From JBOGOC01 sp050747525 (lineage in GTDB: Bacteria; Acidobacteriota; Polarisedimenticolia; JACPZX01; DASXTC01): a DNA stretch of 23,900 nucleotides. How positions within the stretch are numbered: the first letter of the stretch is position 1; every line of letters starts with the position of its first letter. The position numbers were made by a program, and so were the translations under genes. The stretch covers positions 1 to 23,900 of the forward strand of contig JBOGOC010000040.1 in NCBI GenBank assembly GCA_050747525.1, read 5' to 3'. The notes beneath the pieces were generated by a model. It made no database searches, was not told where the DNA came from, and saw only the letters and a program-made list of their open reading frames with translations. Below are positions 6,698-15,196 of this stretch, in pieces.

Positions 6698-9600
6698 GGC
6701 ACGGGCGCCGTCTGCTCCCGGCCCTGGCGGCCGCCCTTGTCATCGCCTCACCCCCCGTGCCCGGCGCGGAGGCTGAGGTCCGGATCACGTCCGACACGTT
6801 CGGGGCGCTGCGGGCCCGATCGATCGGCCCTGCCGTGATGGGGGGCCGCATCGCGGCCATCGACGCCGTCCCGGCGGGGGCCGGCTCCCCCCTGACCATC
6901 TACGTCGGCTCGGCCAGCGGGGGAGTCTGGAAGTCGAAGAACGCGGGGACCTCCTTCGAGCCCGTCTTCGACGATCACACCCAGTCGATCGGCGCCATCG
7001 CCATCGATCCTTCGGATCCCAACGTCGTCTGGGTGGGGACGGGCGAGTCCTGGGTGCGCAACAGCGTCTCGGTCGGCAAGGGCGTTTATCGCAGCGGCGA
7101 CGCAGGCCGCACCTGGCAGCTGATGGGGCTGGCCGACTCCGAGCGGATCGCGCGCATCGTGGTGGACCCGCGTCAGGGCAGCACCGTCTTCGTGTGCGCG
7201 ACCGGCCACCTGTGGGACGCCAACGACGAGCGCGGTGTCTACCGCACGACCGATGCCGGCAAGACCTGGCAGCGGGTGCTGTCGGTGGACGCGCAGACCG
7301 GTTGCTCCGACCTGGCCATGGACCCTCAGGACACGCGCATCCTGTATGCGGGGATGTGGCAGTTCAGGCGGCGCCCCGACTTCTTCTCCTCGGGAGGGCC
7401 GGGAAGCGGCCTGCACAAGTCGACCGACGGCGGCGCCACCTGGACGCGCCTGACCCAGGGGCTCCCGGCCGGGGAGCTGGGGCGCATCGCCGTGGCCGTG
7501 GCGCCGTCACGGCCCAGCGTGGTGTACGCCCTGGTCGAGGCAAAGAAGACTGCCCTGTACCGTTCCGACGATCTGGGCGGGACGTTCCGTGAGGTGAACT
7601 CTTCGATCAACATCCAGCTGCGGCCTTTCTACTTCGCCCTGGTGGTGGTGGACCCTGTCGATCCGAACACGGTGTACAAGCCGGGGCTCACGCTGGGGGT
7701 CTCCACCGACGGAGGCCAGTCCTTCACCTCTCCGTTCAGCGCCGGCGGCGGCGGGGTCCATTCCGATCTGCACGCCCTGTGGATCAACCCCAAGGACAGG
7801 CGCGAGATGCTGCTGGGGACCGATGGGGGACTCTACTGGTCCCACGACCAGGGGGTGCGGTGGCGGTACGTGAACAACCTTCCGATATCGCAGTTCTACC
7901 ACGTCAGCTACGACATGGACACGCCGTACAATGTCTACGGAGGCCTTCAGGACAATGGGTCGTGGATGGGCCCGTCCTCGGCCGGCGGCGGCGTGCAGAA
8001 CCGTAACTGGGTCAACGTCGGGTTCGGGGACGGCTTCTGGGCCTTCGCCGCCCCCGATGATCCTGACACCGTGTATGCCGAGTACCAGGGAGGGAAGCTC
8101 CTCCGGTACACGCGCTCCACGCGGGAGCTCAAGGACATCCAGCCCTACCCGGACAAGGGACAGGAAGAGCTGCGGTTCAACTGGAACACGCCGATCCACA
8201 TGAGTCCGAACGACAAGGGGACCCTCTACGTGGGCTCGCAGTTCCTCCTGCGCTCGCGCGATCGGGGGGAGACCTGGGAGCAGATCTCGGCCGACCTGAC
8301 CACCGACGATCCCGCGCGCCAGAAGCAGAAGGAGTCGGGCGGGCTCAGCATCGACAACTCCACCGCCGAGAACAACACCACCATCTACGCCATCAGCGAG
8401 TCGCCCGGGCACCACGATGTCATCTGGGTCGGCACCGACGACGGCAATCTCCAGATCACCCGCGACGCGGGGCGCACGTGGACCAACGTGGTGGGCAACG
8501 TCCCCGGCGTCCCTGCGCGGACGTGGGTCTCCCGGGTGGAAGCGAGCCGTCACGAGCCCGGGCGGGCCTACGTCACATTCGACGGACACCGCACGGGGGA
8601 CATGAAGACCTGGGTCTTCCGCACCGACGACTTCGGGGCGAGCTGGCGGTCCATCGCGGGAGAAGGGGTGGAAGGGTACGCGCACGTCATCAAGGAGGAT
8701 CCCGTCAACGCCGAGCTCCTCTTTCTGGGGACGGAGTTCGGGCTGTACGTCACCCTCGACGGCGGCCGGCAATGGGCCCGCTTCACGGGAGGACTGCCGA
8801 AGGTGGCGGTGCACGATCTGGCCATCCATCCGCGGGACAACGATCTGATCGTGGCCACGCATGGCCGCGGCCTCTACATCGTGGACGATCTCACCCCCGT
8901 CCGCGCGCTGACCTCCGATCTTTTGAGCCAGGACGTGGCGCTCCTTCCGTCGCGGCCCTCGCCCATGACCATCCAGGGGAACGCGCAGGAATTCTCCGGA
9001 GACGACCCGTTCGTGGGCGAGAATCCCGGCGAGGCGGCCGCGATCACGTACTGGCTGAAGAAGCGCCACCTCTTCGGCGACCTCAAGGTGGAGGTGTACG
9101 ACGCCAAGGGGAAGCTGATCACCTCGGTGCCCGGCACCAAGCGTGTGGGGATCAACCGCGTGGAGTGGCCCATGCGGCTGAAGGCGCCCAAGCTCCCACC
9201 GGCCACGAACCTCGTGCCCGCCTTCACCGGGCCGCGGGTGGCCGAGGGCACCTACGACATCCGCCTGATCAAGGGGAACCAGCGCATCGACGGGCGGGTC
9301 ACGCTGATCCCCGATGCGCGCTCCAAGCACACCCCCGACGACAGGGCCCTCCAGCAGACCACCGCCATGAAGCTGTACAAGGAGCTGGAGCGGCTGACCT
9401 GGGTGGTGGAGTCCGCCAAGTCGGCCGCGGATCAGGCACGCGGCAAGGCGGAGGGACTGCGCAAGGGAGACGCGCTCAAGGCGAAGCTCACCAGGCTGGC
9501 CGACGATCTGGACGCCTTCCACAAGGGGCTCACCGCCACCAGCACGGCCATGATCTCGGGAGACGAGAAGCTGCGCGAGAAGCTGGGGAACCTGTACGGG

Positions 9601-9885
9601 GCGCTCAATCAGTACGACGGCCGGCCCACCGGCTCGCAGATGCGTCGGCTGGACGCCCTGATGGGCGAGCTGGACACCGCGTCGGCGACCTTCGAGTCGT
9701 CCCTGCGGCCGCAGGTGATCGCGCTCAACACCCAGCTCGAGAAGCAGAAGCTCGAGCCCATCGGTGTGCTCACACGGGAAGAGTGGCTGCGCAAGCAGGA
9801 CGATGCGGCGTCTTCGGCCGGCGCCAGCTCCGGGGCCATGGAGACGGCGGCGGCGATGCTCAGCGTGTCGGCGCGGGCGCGCTGA
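6694..9885 (+). CDS. Secreted BNR/Asp-box beta-propeller protein (sortilin/VPS10-like)
   Basis: 1063 residues. The N-terminus MRHGRRLLPALAAALVIASPPVPGAEA is a signal peptide. The body carries many Asp-box motifs (S-x-D-x-G-x-x-W): SGDAGRTWQ near residue 134, then TTDAGKTWQ, STDGGATWT, SDDLGGTFR, STDGGQSFT, SHDQGVRWR, SRDRGETWE, TRDAGRTWT, TDDFGASWR and TLDGGRQWA. This indicates one or two large beta-propellers as in sortilin-type or BNR 'glycosyl hydrolase' proteins. A beta-sandwich-like region follows (about 800-880: HLFGDLKVEVYDAKGKLITSV), then a helical, coiled-coil-rich C-terminal region. No sialidase active site was recognised, so the common label 'glycosyl hydrolase' is not supported; ligand or protein binding is more likely. 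Start overlaps the previous stop by 4 nt; the 3' end overlaps the convergent peptidase gene by 26 nt. Confidence 0.85.
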   Translation: MRHGRRLLPALAAALVIASPPVPGAEAEVRITSDTFGALRARSIGPAVMGGRIAAIDAVPAGAGSPLTIYVGSASGGVWKSKNAGTSFEPVFDDHTQSIGAIAIDPSDPNVVWVGTGESWVRNSVSVGKGVYRSGDAGRTWQLMGLADSERIARIVVDPRQGSTVFVCATGHLWDANDERGVYRTTDAGKTWQRVLSVDAQTGCSDLAMDPQDTRILYAGMWQFRRRPDFFSSGGPGSGLHKSTDGGATWTRLTQGLPAGELGRIAVAVAPSRPSVVYALVEAKKTALYRSDDLGGTFREVNSSINIQLRPFYFALVVVDPVDPNTVYKPGLTLGVSTDGGQSFTSPFSAGGGGVHSDLHALWINPKDRREMLLGTDGGLYWSHDQGVRWRYVNNLPISQFYHVSYDMDTPYNVYGGLQDNGSWMGPSSAGGGVQNRNWVNVGFGDGFWAFAAPDDPDTVYAEYQGGKLLRYTRSTRELKDIQPYPDKGQEELRFNWNTPIHMSPNDKGTLYVGSQFLLRSRDRGETWEQISADLTTDDPARQKQKESGGLSIDNSTAENNTTIYAISESPGHHDVIWVGTDDGNLQITRDAGRTWTNVVGNVPGVPARTWVSRVEASRHEPGRAYVTFDGHRTGDMKTWVFRTDDFGASWRSIAGEGVEGYAHVIKEDPVNAELLFLGTEFGLYVTLDGGRQWARFTGGLPKVAVHDLAIHPRDNDLIVATHGRGLYIVDDLTPVRALTSDLLSQDVALLPSRPSPMTIQGNAQEFSGDDPFVGENPGEAAAITYWLKKRHLFGDLKVEVYDAKGKLITSVPGTKRVGINRVEWPMRLKAPKLPPATNLVPAFTGPRVAEGTYDIRLIKGNQRIDGRVTLIPDARSKHTPDDRALQQTTAMKLYKELERLTWVVESAKSAADQARGKAEGLRKGDALKAKLTRLADDLDAFHKGLTATSTAMISGDEKLREKLGNLYGALNQYDGRPTGSQMRRLDALMGELDTASATFESSLRPQVIALNTQLEKQKLEPIGVLTREEWLRKQDDAASSAGASSGAMETAAAMLSVSARAR

Positions 9886-11155
9886 GGCCGCGCAGGATCT
9901 CTCCGGCCAGCGGCTCCGCGGCCTCGGCCGGGGCGCCCGCCACCAGCGTCACCAGGCTCCCGGCGCGCGCCGGCTTGCGCCCGGCGGTCTTCAGGTGGGC
10001 CTCGAACTCACCGGCGTCGGCTTCCGTGTCCCACACCGTCGCCAGCACCGTGACGAAGGCGTCGCCCTTCCGGTAGAGCTGCCAGCGGTCCGCCCCCCAT
10101 CCCTCCGCGCAGGCATTGGTCCAGACGGATGGATCGGTGGAGGACACCGAATCGAGTGAGGGATTCGTCGCGCCGCACAGCAGCGCCAGCGTGAGCTCCC
10201 CGAGCGTGCCTTCGGCCTGCAGCGACCAGCCCTGGCCCAGCTTCGACGAGGCGTCGGGCGCCTGAAGAGGTCGGGGAAGATCGCGCTTGCCGGCATCCCA
10301 GTACTTGGCGGGGTGCAGCAGCTGCTCCGTGGAGACGGGCAGGTCCTTGAAGAGGCGATCCAGATCCTGGGCCTGCGGCCCCTTCAGGATGGCGCTGGAG
10401 TCGCCCTTGAGGGCCAGGGTCTGGCCCAGGACGTAGGGGGCCAGCAGCGATCGCTGCAGCACGGCGGGCGCTCCCATCAGCTTCTCGGCGCGGCCGGCCT
10501 CGCTCTCCATCAGCTCGCGCATGGCCTCGCCGTTCATCCGTCCGGACTGCATCTCCTGCAGCATGAACGCGGTCATGATCACCGTGCCCGAGCCCTCCAC
10601 CACGGCCCCCGCCATCGTGGAGCGGTCGGCGTCGTCGGCGGTGCGCTCGAAGAGCTGGTCGATGGAGAAGTGCTGGTCGTCCAGCGCGTGGGTCAGCTCG
10701 TGCACCACCAGGACCGCTCCGGCCGCCCGCGGCATGTCGTCCAGCACCTGGAAGGTGTCGGTGTCGGGATCGTAGTAGCCGCCGGCCTGCTCCTCGAGCA
10801 GGGAGAAGATCCCCGCCACCAGGTCGTATCCCTGCGGTAGCAGGCCCAGATCCTCGTAGACCCGCTGCTCGGCCTTCAGCACCTTCTCCGGGTAGAACTT
10901 GTCCAGGCGCGACTTGAAGTGGCGCTGCGCCTCGGCGTCGTTCACCACCTTCACCGGCACGGCTCTCTTGAAGGCGAGGCCGCGCAGCTCTTCCACGCGC
11001 GGGATCAGATCGCGGGTCAGTTTCGAAGCCTCGTCGCTCGTGATAGGACCCGCGGACGGCGGCGCGGGAGGCTTCCCGGGAGGTGTGTCCGACGCTGCGC
11101 CCGTCAAGGCGGCCGCGGAGACGAGCAAGGTGACGAACAGGCGATGGCACGACAT
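9860..11155 (-). CDS. Secreted zinc metallopeptidase-like protein (HELTH)
   Basis: 431 residues from ATG 11155 (MSCHRLFVTLLVSAAALTGAA, a signal peptide). The open frame extends upstream to 11293 but that part is Arg-rich, overlaps the preceding gene and lacks a signal. VVHELTHALDDQHF (H152, E153, H156) is a zincin motif, and VVEGSG about 31 residues later may supply the third ligand, E187, as in gluzincins. EEQAGGYYDPDTDTFQV just before HELTH resembles the substrate-strand region of related putative peptidases. Substrate is unknown; it probably acts in the periplasm or outside the cell. The start lies 7 nt after the stop of the coiled-coil gene with no clear ribosome-binding site, so translation is probably coupled. 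Its last 26 nt overlap the BNR gene tail to tail. Confidence 0.75.
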   Translation of the reverse strand: MSCHRLFVTLLVSAAALTGAASDTPPGKPPAPPSAGPITSDEASKLTRDLIPRVEELRGLAFKRAVPVKVVNDAEAQRHFKSRLDKFYPEKVLKAEQRVYEDLGLLPQGYDLVAGIFSLLEEQAGGYYDPDTDTFQVLDDMPRAAGAVLVVHELTHALDDQHFSIDQLFERTADDADRSTMAGAVVEGSGTVIMTAFMLQEMQSGRMNGEAMRELMESEAGRAEKLMGAPAVLQRSLLAPYVLGQTLALKGDSSAILKGPQAQDLDRLFKDLPVSTEQLLHPAKYWDAGKRDLPRPLQAPDASSKLGQGWSLQAEGTLGELTLALLCGATNPSLDSVSSTDPSVWTNACAEGWGADRWQLYRKGDAFVTVLATVWDTEADAGEFEAHLKTAGRKPARAGSLVTLVAGAPAEAAEPLAGEILRGLSAPAPTR

Positions 11156-11162
11156 CGCGACA

Positions 11163-11636
11163 CTATACAGCACCCGGCAGACTCTCGAAGGCGCGCCGGG
11201 CGCGCTCCTGGAGCTTGTTGATGCGCGTGAGCGCCTCCCGCGCCGCCTCCGCCTGGCGCCCTCGGGAAGCCGCCAGCCTGCCGAGGGCGGCACGGCTCTC
11301 CTCGAAGGCTCCCTGCACCGCGCTGCGCGCCGCCTGCCACTCGTTGCGCGAACGGCTGTTCAGGGCGCGCGCCGCGCTCTCGCGCGCTTGGGCCGCCTCG
11401 TCCCGCAGGCGCCGCAGCTCCTCGCGTTGCGGCTCCTCCACGTTGCCGGCCAGCTTCTCGAGGATCTCCACGTGACGCCGCGCGGTCTCCTCCAGCACGC
11501 TGCCCGGAGGCGAGGTGCGCGGCGGCCGGTGCGAAGGCGCGGGGGGCGCCCCGATGACGGCCAGCAGGAAGGCGACGATGAGAAACGTCGATCGCGAGAT
11601 CACGACCTGACGCCGGGGCCCACTCGCGATGGACAT
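11163..11636 (-). CDS. Small membrane-anchored or exported coiled-coil protein
   Basis: 157 residues. A basic start (RRQ) is followed by a hydrophobic stretch (about 17-30, FLIVAFLLAVIGA), which is either a signal peptide or a single membrane anchor. Then comes a Pro-rich spacer and a long charged helix (about 48-150; LEETARRHVEILEKLAGNVEE, RLRDEAAQARESAARALN) predicted to form a coiled coil. No family was recognised. The stop is 7 nt before the metallopeptidase start, implying one operon (accessory subunit or chaperone is speculation). No strong ribosome-binding site stands out before ATG 11636. The gene diverges from the GH15 gene across a 93-nt gap. Confidence 0.6.
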   Translation of the reverse strand: MSIASGPRRQVVISRSTFLIVAFLLAVIGAPPAPSHRPPRTSPPGSVLEETARRHVEILEKLAGNVEEPQREELRRLRDEAAQARESAARALNSRSRNEWQAARSAVQGAFEESRAALGRLAASRGRQAEAAREALTRINKLQERARRAFESLPGAV

Positions 11637-11702
11637 ACCTCAACGCTGACACACGGGTTCGCCGTCCGCCAGACGTGCGTGGCGCGTGAGGCGCCGCGGC
11701 CC

Positions 11703-11708
11703 TAGAGT
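11703..11708 (+). promoter_or_regulatory. Possible -10 TAGAGT for the GH15 gene
   Basis: TAGAGT lies 21 nt before ATG 11730 with TGGCGC (11680-11685) 17 nt upstream. It resembles the TAG-type -10 elements at 3088 and 4593, but its -35 match is weak. Confidence 0.3.
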
Positions 11709-11729
11709 GAAGACAGGAAACCCGGATCC

Positions 11730-13577
11730 ATGGGCTACGAGCCGATTGAGAATCACGGGATCATCGGTGACCTCAGCACCGTGGCGCTGGTCGCGATGGA
11801 CGGGTCCATCGACCTGTTCTGCTTCCCGAGGTTCGACTCTCCTTCCGTCTTCGCGTCCCTGCTGGACGACAACCGCGGCGGGCGCTTCCAGATCTGCCCG
11901 ACGCAGGATGAGGTGACGCGCAAGCAGCTCTACCTGCCCGGGACCAACGTGCTGCTGACGCGCTTCCTGTCCGATCAGGGAGTCTCCGAGCTGTCGGACT
12001 TCATGCCCATGGAGGGTGTGGAGCCGTCGCGCACGCTGGTGCGGCGCGTGAAGACCATCCACGGCGTGGTGACCTACCGCATGGTGTGCGCTCCCCGGTT
12101 CGACTACGGCCGCGCGGGGCACTCCGCCCAGGCGCTGAAGCGGGAGGGTATCGTCTTCGCATCGCAGCATAAGGATGGCCTGGCGCTGCGGCTGATCAGC
12201 GATGTGCCGGTGCGGGTGGTGAACGGTGACGCCGTGGCGGAGTTCACCCTGCCGGCCGGGCACAGCGCCTCGTTCGTACTCTCGCAGGCGCATCCCGGCC
12301 GCCCCTCGCCTTCGATGGCCCCGGGCTACGTCTCGCGCGCCTTTCATCGCACCGTGGCCTACTGGCGGCGATGGTCCCGCGAATCCAATTACCGGGGGCG
12401 CTGGCGCGAGATGGTGCAGCGCTCGGCGCTCACGCTCAAGCTGCTGGTGTCGGCCAGGGAAGGGTCCCTGCTGGCCGCTCCCACCTTCGGTCTTCCGGAA
12501 GCCATCGGGGCGGAGCGCAACTGGGACTACCGCTACGCCTGGATCCGGGATGCCTCGTTCAACGCCTACGGGCTGATCCGGCTCGGGTACACGCACGAGA
12601 CGGCGGCCTTCATGAAGTGGATCGAGCGCCGGTGCGCAGAGCTGAGCGACAACCAGGCGCTGCAGCCGGTCTACGGCATCGACGGCCGCCGGGAGCTCGA
12701 AGAGGTGGTGCTCGATCACTTCGAAGGCTACCGGGGGTCGCGGCCCGTGCGGGTGGGCAACGCGGCGTACAAGCAGCTGCAGCTGGACATCTCGGGCGAG
12801 CTGATGGACGCGGTCTACCTGTACAACAAGTACGGCCAGCCCATCTCCAACGACCTGTGGATCGGCCTGTCGCGGATCATCGAGTGGGTCTGCGCCAACT
12901 GGCGCCTGTCCGATCACGGCATCTGGGAGATCCGGGGGCCGGCCCAGGAATACCTCTACTCGCGGCTGCTCTGCTGGGTGGCGGTGGACCGCGGCATCCG
13001 CCTGGCCCTGAAGCGCAGCTTCCCAGCGCCGCTGGACCGCTGGGTGCGCGTGCGCGACGAGATCTACATGGAGATCTTCGGGGCCTTCTGGAGCCGGACG
13101 AAGCGCAGCTGGGTGCAGCGCAAGGGATCGGACGCCCTGGACGCGTCGTGCCTGCTGATGCCGCTGGTGAAGTTCGTGGGGCCCACGGACCCGCGGTGGC
13201 TGTCCACGCTGCGGGCCGTGCAGCGCGAGCTGGTGGAAGACGCCCTGGTGTTCCGGTACCGGACCTCCGAGGCGCCCCCCGACGGGATGAGCAGCGAGGA
13301 GGGGGCCTTCTCCATGTGCAGCTTCTGGTACGTGGAATGCCTGTCGCGTGCCGGAGAGCTGGAGGCCGCCCGTCTGATGCTTGAAAAGATGCTGGGATAC
13401 GCCAACCATCTGGGGCTCTTCGCGGAGGAGATCGGCCCGCGCGGAGAGCATCTGGGCAACTTTCCGCAGGGCTTCACGCACCTGTCCCTGATCAGTGCCG
13501 CCTACAACCTGGATCACATGCTCTCCCGGAGGGGAATCCGGAGATCACCCGATGGCGGAGGCCACTCCGGCATATAG
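11730..13577 (+). CDS. Glycoside hydrolase family 15 protein (glucoamylase/trehalase-like)
   Basis: 615 residues. The N-terminal MGYEPIENHGIIGDLSTVALV and DGSIDLFCFPRFDSPSVFASLLDD are the hallmark of bacterial GH15 enzymes (beta-sandwich then (alpha/alpha)6 barrel). The catalytic domain has ERNWDYRYAWIRDASF (262-277), HGIWEIRG with E400, LLCWVAVDRGIRLA, and FAEEIGPRGEHLGNFPQGF from residue 564. By family analogy E400 is the likely general acid and E566/E567 hold the base. Such enzymes release glucose from starch-type oligosaccharides or split trehalose; the sequence does not decide which. No signal peptide, so it is cytoplasmic. AGGAAA upstream of ATG 11730 supports the start. The length is normal for the family and no disruption is seen. 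Confidence 0.9.
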   Translation: MGYEPIENHGIIGDLSTVALVAMDGSIDLFCFPRFDSPSVFASLLDDNRGGRFQICPTQDEVTRKQLYLPGTNVLLTRFLSDQGVSELSDFMPMEGVEPSRTLVRRVKTIHGVVTYRMVCAPRFDYGRAGHSAQALKREGIVFASQHKDGLALRLISDVPVRVVNGDAVAEFTLPAGHSASFVLSQAHPGRPSPSMAPGYVSRAFHRTVAYWRRWSRESNYRGRWREMVQRSALTLKLLVSAREGSLLAAPTFGLPEAIGAERNWDYRYAWIRDASFNAYGLIRLGYTHETAAFMKWIERRCAELSDNQALQPVYGIDGRRELEEVVLDHFEGYRGSRPVRVGNAAYKQLQLDISGELMDAVYLYNKYGQPISNDLWIGLSRIIEWVCANWRLSDHGIWEIRGPAQEYLYSRLLCWVAVDRGIRLALKRSFPAPLDRWVRVRDEIYMEIFGAFWSRTKRSWVQRKGSDALDASCLLMPLVKFVGPTDPRWLSTLRAVQRELVEDALVFRYRTSEAPPDGMSSEEGAFSMCSFWYVECLSRAGELEAARLMLEKMLGYANHLGLFAEEIGPRGEHLGNFPQGFTHLSLISAAYNLDHMLSRRGIRRSPDGGGHSGI

Positions 13578-13583
13578 ACTCCC

Positions 13584-13603
13584 GGCGGGGAGCCCGCCCC
13601 GCC
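13584..13603 (+). terminator. Hairpin after the GH15 gene
   Basis: GGCGGGG-AGCCCG-CCCCGCC: a 7-bp perfect stem with a 6-nt loop, starting 7 nt after the stop codon. No T tract follows, as is common for structures in this GC-rich window. Confidence 0.4.
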
Positions 13604-13684
13604 TGCCGCGCCCCATCCAGTCTCTTCGTCCGTCCGCGCGTCGACGCATCGCAGACATTCCGCTGTGCATGGGAGTCCGAACCG

Positions 13685-15079
13685 ATGAGGAGCCATTCCA
13701 CGCGAGCTTTGACCGTGACGCTCGCGCTCCTGGTTGCCGTGGGGCCGGTGGGCGCGGGATGGGAATACAGTGGAAGCGCCGGCTTCGACGGGGGCCGCGC
13801 CGATAATCCTGCCTTCGAGGGCGGATGCAACCCCAACTACAACCCGTCGAGCCCCCTGTGCGCCCTGCCGACCACCGACCCGCGGTACAACCCGGCCGTG
13901 TGCGAGCCCACCATCAGCGGAGACGCCATCAACGGCGACTACACCGGCCACGTGGGGCTGGCCGGGCTCATCTCCGGCACCTGGGCGGGCACGGCGTTCG
14001 ACCTGCTCTACGCGCCCGGCTTCTACGTCTATCAGACGGGCGATCTGAACCAGCTGAGCCACATGCTTCTGTCGAAATGGATCCACGAGACCAGCCCACG
14101 CGGGACCTTCGTGCTCAGCGAGGACTTCAGCTACACGCCCGAGCAGGTGGTCGATCCCAACGCCCTGGCTGAGGGACGCGTCCTGCTCAACCGCACCACG
14201 CGCACCACCAACGACACGCGCGTGGGCTATGAGCACGAGGCCGGTCCGCGAACCACGCTGGGCGCGGCCTACCGCTACAGCATCCGTTCCTTCGGAGCGG
14301 AGCCTTACACCGATTCCCAGAGCAACAACGTGGGCCTGAGGTTCACGGGCCGCGTCAGCTCGCGCACGTCGCTGGGGGTCGGCTACGACTTCTCCGGCTT
14401 CGCGTTCGAAGACGGCATCAACCCCGCGGCGGTGAACGCGGGCGCCGACGCCCCATCCACGGCCGGCCTCGAGACGCCCGTGGGCACCTACATCCAGCAG
14501 GGGTGGGTGGGCTGGGGATACGACTCCACGGAAACCGAGGAGCTGCGCCGGCCACGCCCGGGACGGCCCGGGCGGGAGCGCCGGCGAGGGAGCGTCCTCA
14601 GGCTGGCAGGGGGGTGGGGCCGGCTGACGGCACCCGACGCCCAGGACGGAACGTACTCGGCCCCCTACGTGGACGGGTCGTTCGCCTGGCACACGCTGCC
14701 CGTCTCAGCGACCATCGGGTACCTGCGCGGCCTCACGGATGGCGGCGGCGCCTTCTCCAACGCCGAGACGCAGAACATCTACGCCGACATGCGCATGCAC
14801 ATCGCGCGCGAATGGATCGGGATCCTCTCGGGCAGCTACCTGGTGAACGAGCAGGTGGAGTTCGGCGAGGAGGGCTCTCTGGGGGACAGCAAGGTTCGCA
14901 CCATTTCCACGCGGGCCGGAGTGGACTACGATTTGGGTGAGCACTGGGTCCTGACCGGGTCCATGACCTGGTTTCACCAGGAGATCTGCGGCGATCCCTG
15001 TGCGCTGTCCGGGCACATGGGTATCCCGGAGCTGAGCACTTTCCGCATCGTTGCGGGGTTCGTCTGGTACTCGGATTGA
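13685..15079 (+). CDS. Putative outer-membrane beta-barrel protein
   Basis: 464 residues. MRSHSTRALTVTLALLVAVGPVGAG is a signal peptide. The rest alternates short amphipathic strands with Gly/Asn/Asp turns (TTLGAAYRYSIRSF, NNVGLRFTGRVSSRTSLGVGYDFSGF, VSATIGYLRGLTDGG, KVRTISTRAGVDYDLGEHWVLTGSMTW) and ends STFRIVAGFVWYSD, a barrel-like last strand. A Cys-containing loop sits near residues 45-80. Family is not recognised; transport or assembly role unknown. Residues about 287-306 are Arg/Pro-rich (RRPRPGRPGRERRRG), unlike the rest, and may be a local frame error. GGGAG at 13671-13675 lies 9 nt before ATG 13685. The same frame reopens right after the stop into the hydrolase gene. Confidence 0.65.
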   Translation: MRSHSTRALTVTLALLVAVGPVGAGWEYSGSAGFDGGRADNPAFEGGCNPNYNPSSPLCALPTTDPRYNPAVCEPTISGDAINGDYTGHVGLAGLISGTWAGTAFDLLYAPGFYVYQTGDLNQLSHMLLSKWIHETSPRGTFVLSEDFSYTPEQVVDPNALAEGRVLLNRTTRTTNDTRVGYEHEAGPRTTLGAAYRYSIRSFGAEPYTDSQSNNVGLRFTGRVSSRTSLGVGYDFSGFAFEDGINPAAVNAGADAPSTAGLETPVGTYIQQGWVGWGYDSTETEELRRPRPGRPGRERRRGSVLRLAGGWGRLTAPDAQDGTYSAPYVDGSFAWHTLPVSATIGYLRGLTDGGGAFSNAETQNIYADMRMHIAREWIGILSGSYLVNEQVEFGEEGSLGDSKVRTISTRAGVDYDLGEHWVLTGSMTWFHQEICGDPCALSGHMGIPELSTFRIVAGFVWYSD

Positions 15080-15196
15080 CGTGAAAGGTCGCGCGCCATC
15101 GTCGCCATCCTGATAGCCGCATCGGCGCTGCTGCTGAGTCTCGCGGCGTGGGCGGTCCTGCGCCGCTGGTACCGCCTCCCCACGCCGGCCGACGAG

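Noticed and set aside
7507..9522. 671-residue open frame on the minus strand opposite the BNR gene
   Set aside because: GC-driven antisense frame; the BNR frame holds all Asp boxes and the signal peptide.
11156..11175. TATAGT just before the metallopeptidase start as a leaderless promoter
   Set aside because: It overlaps the stop codon of the upstream gene and has no -35 partner; translational coupling explains the start better.
11640..13517. 625-residue open frame on the minus strand opposite the GH15 gene
   Set aside because: Antisense shadow; the plus frame has complete GH15 motifs and a ribosome-binding site.
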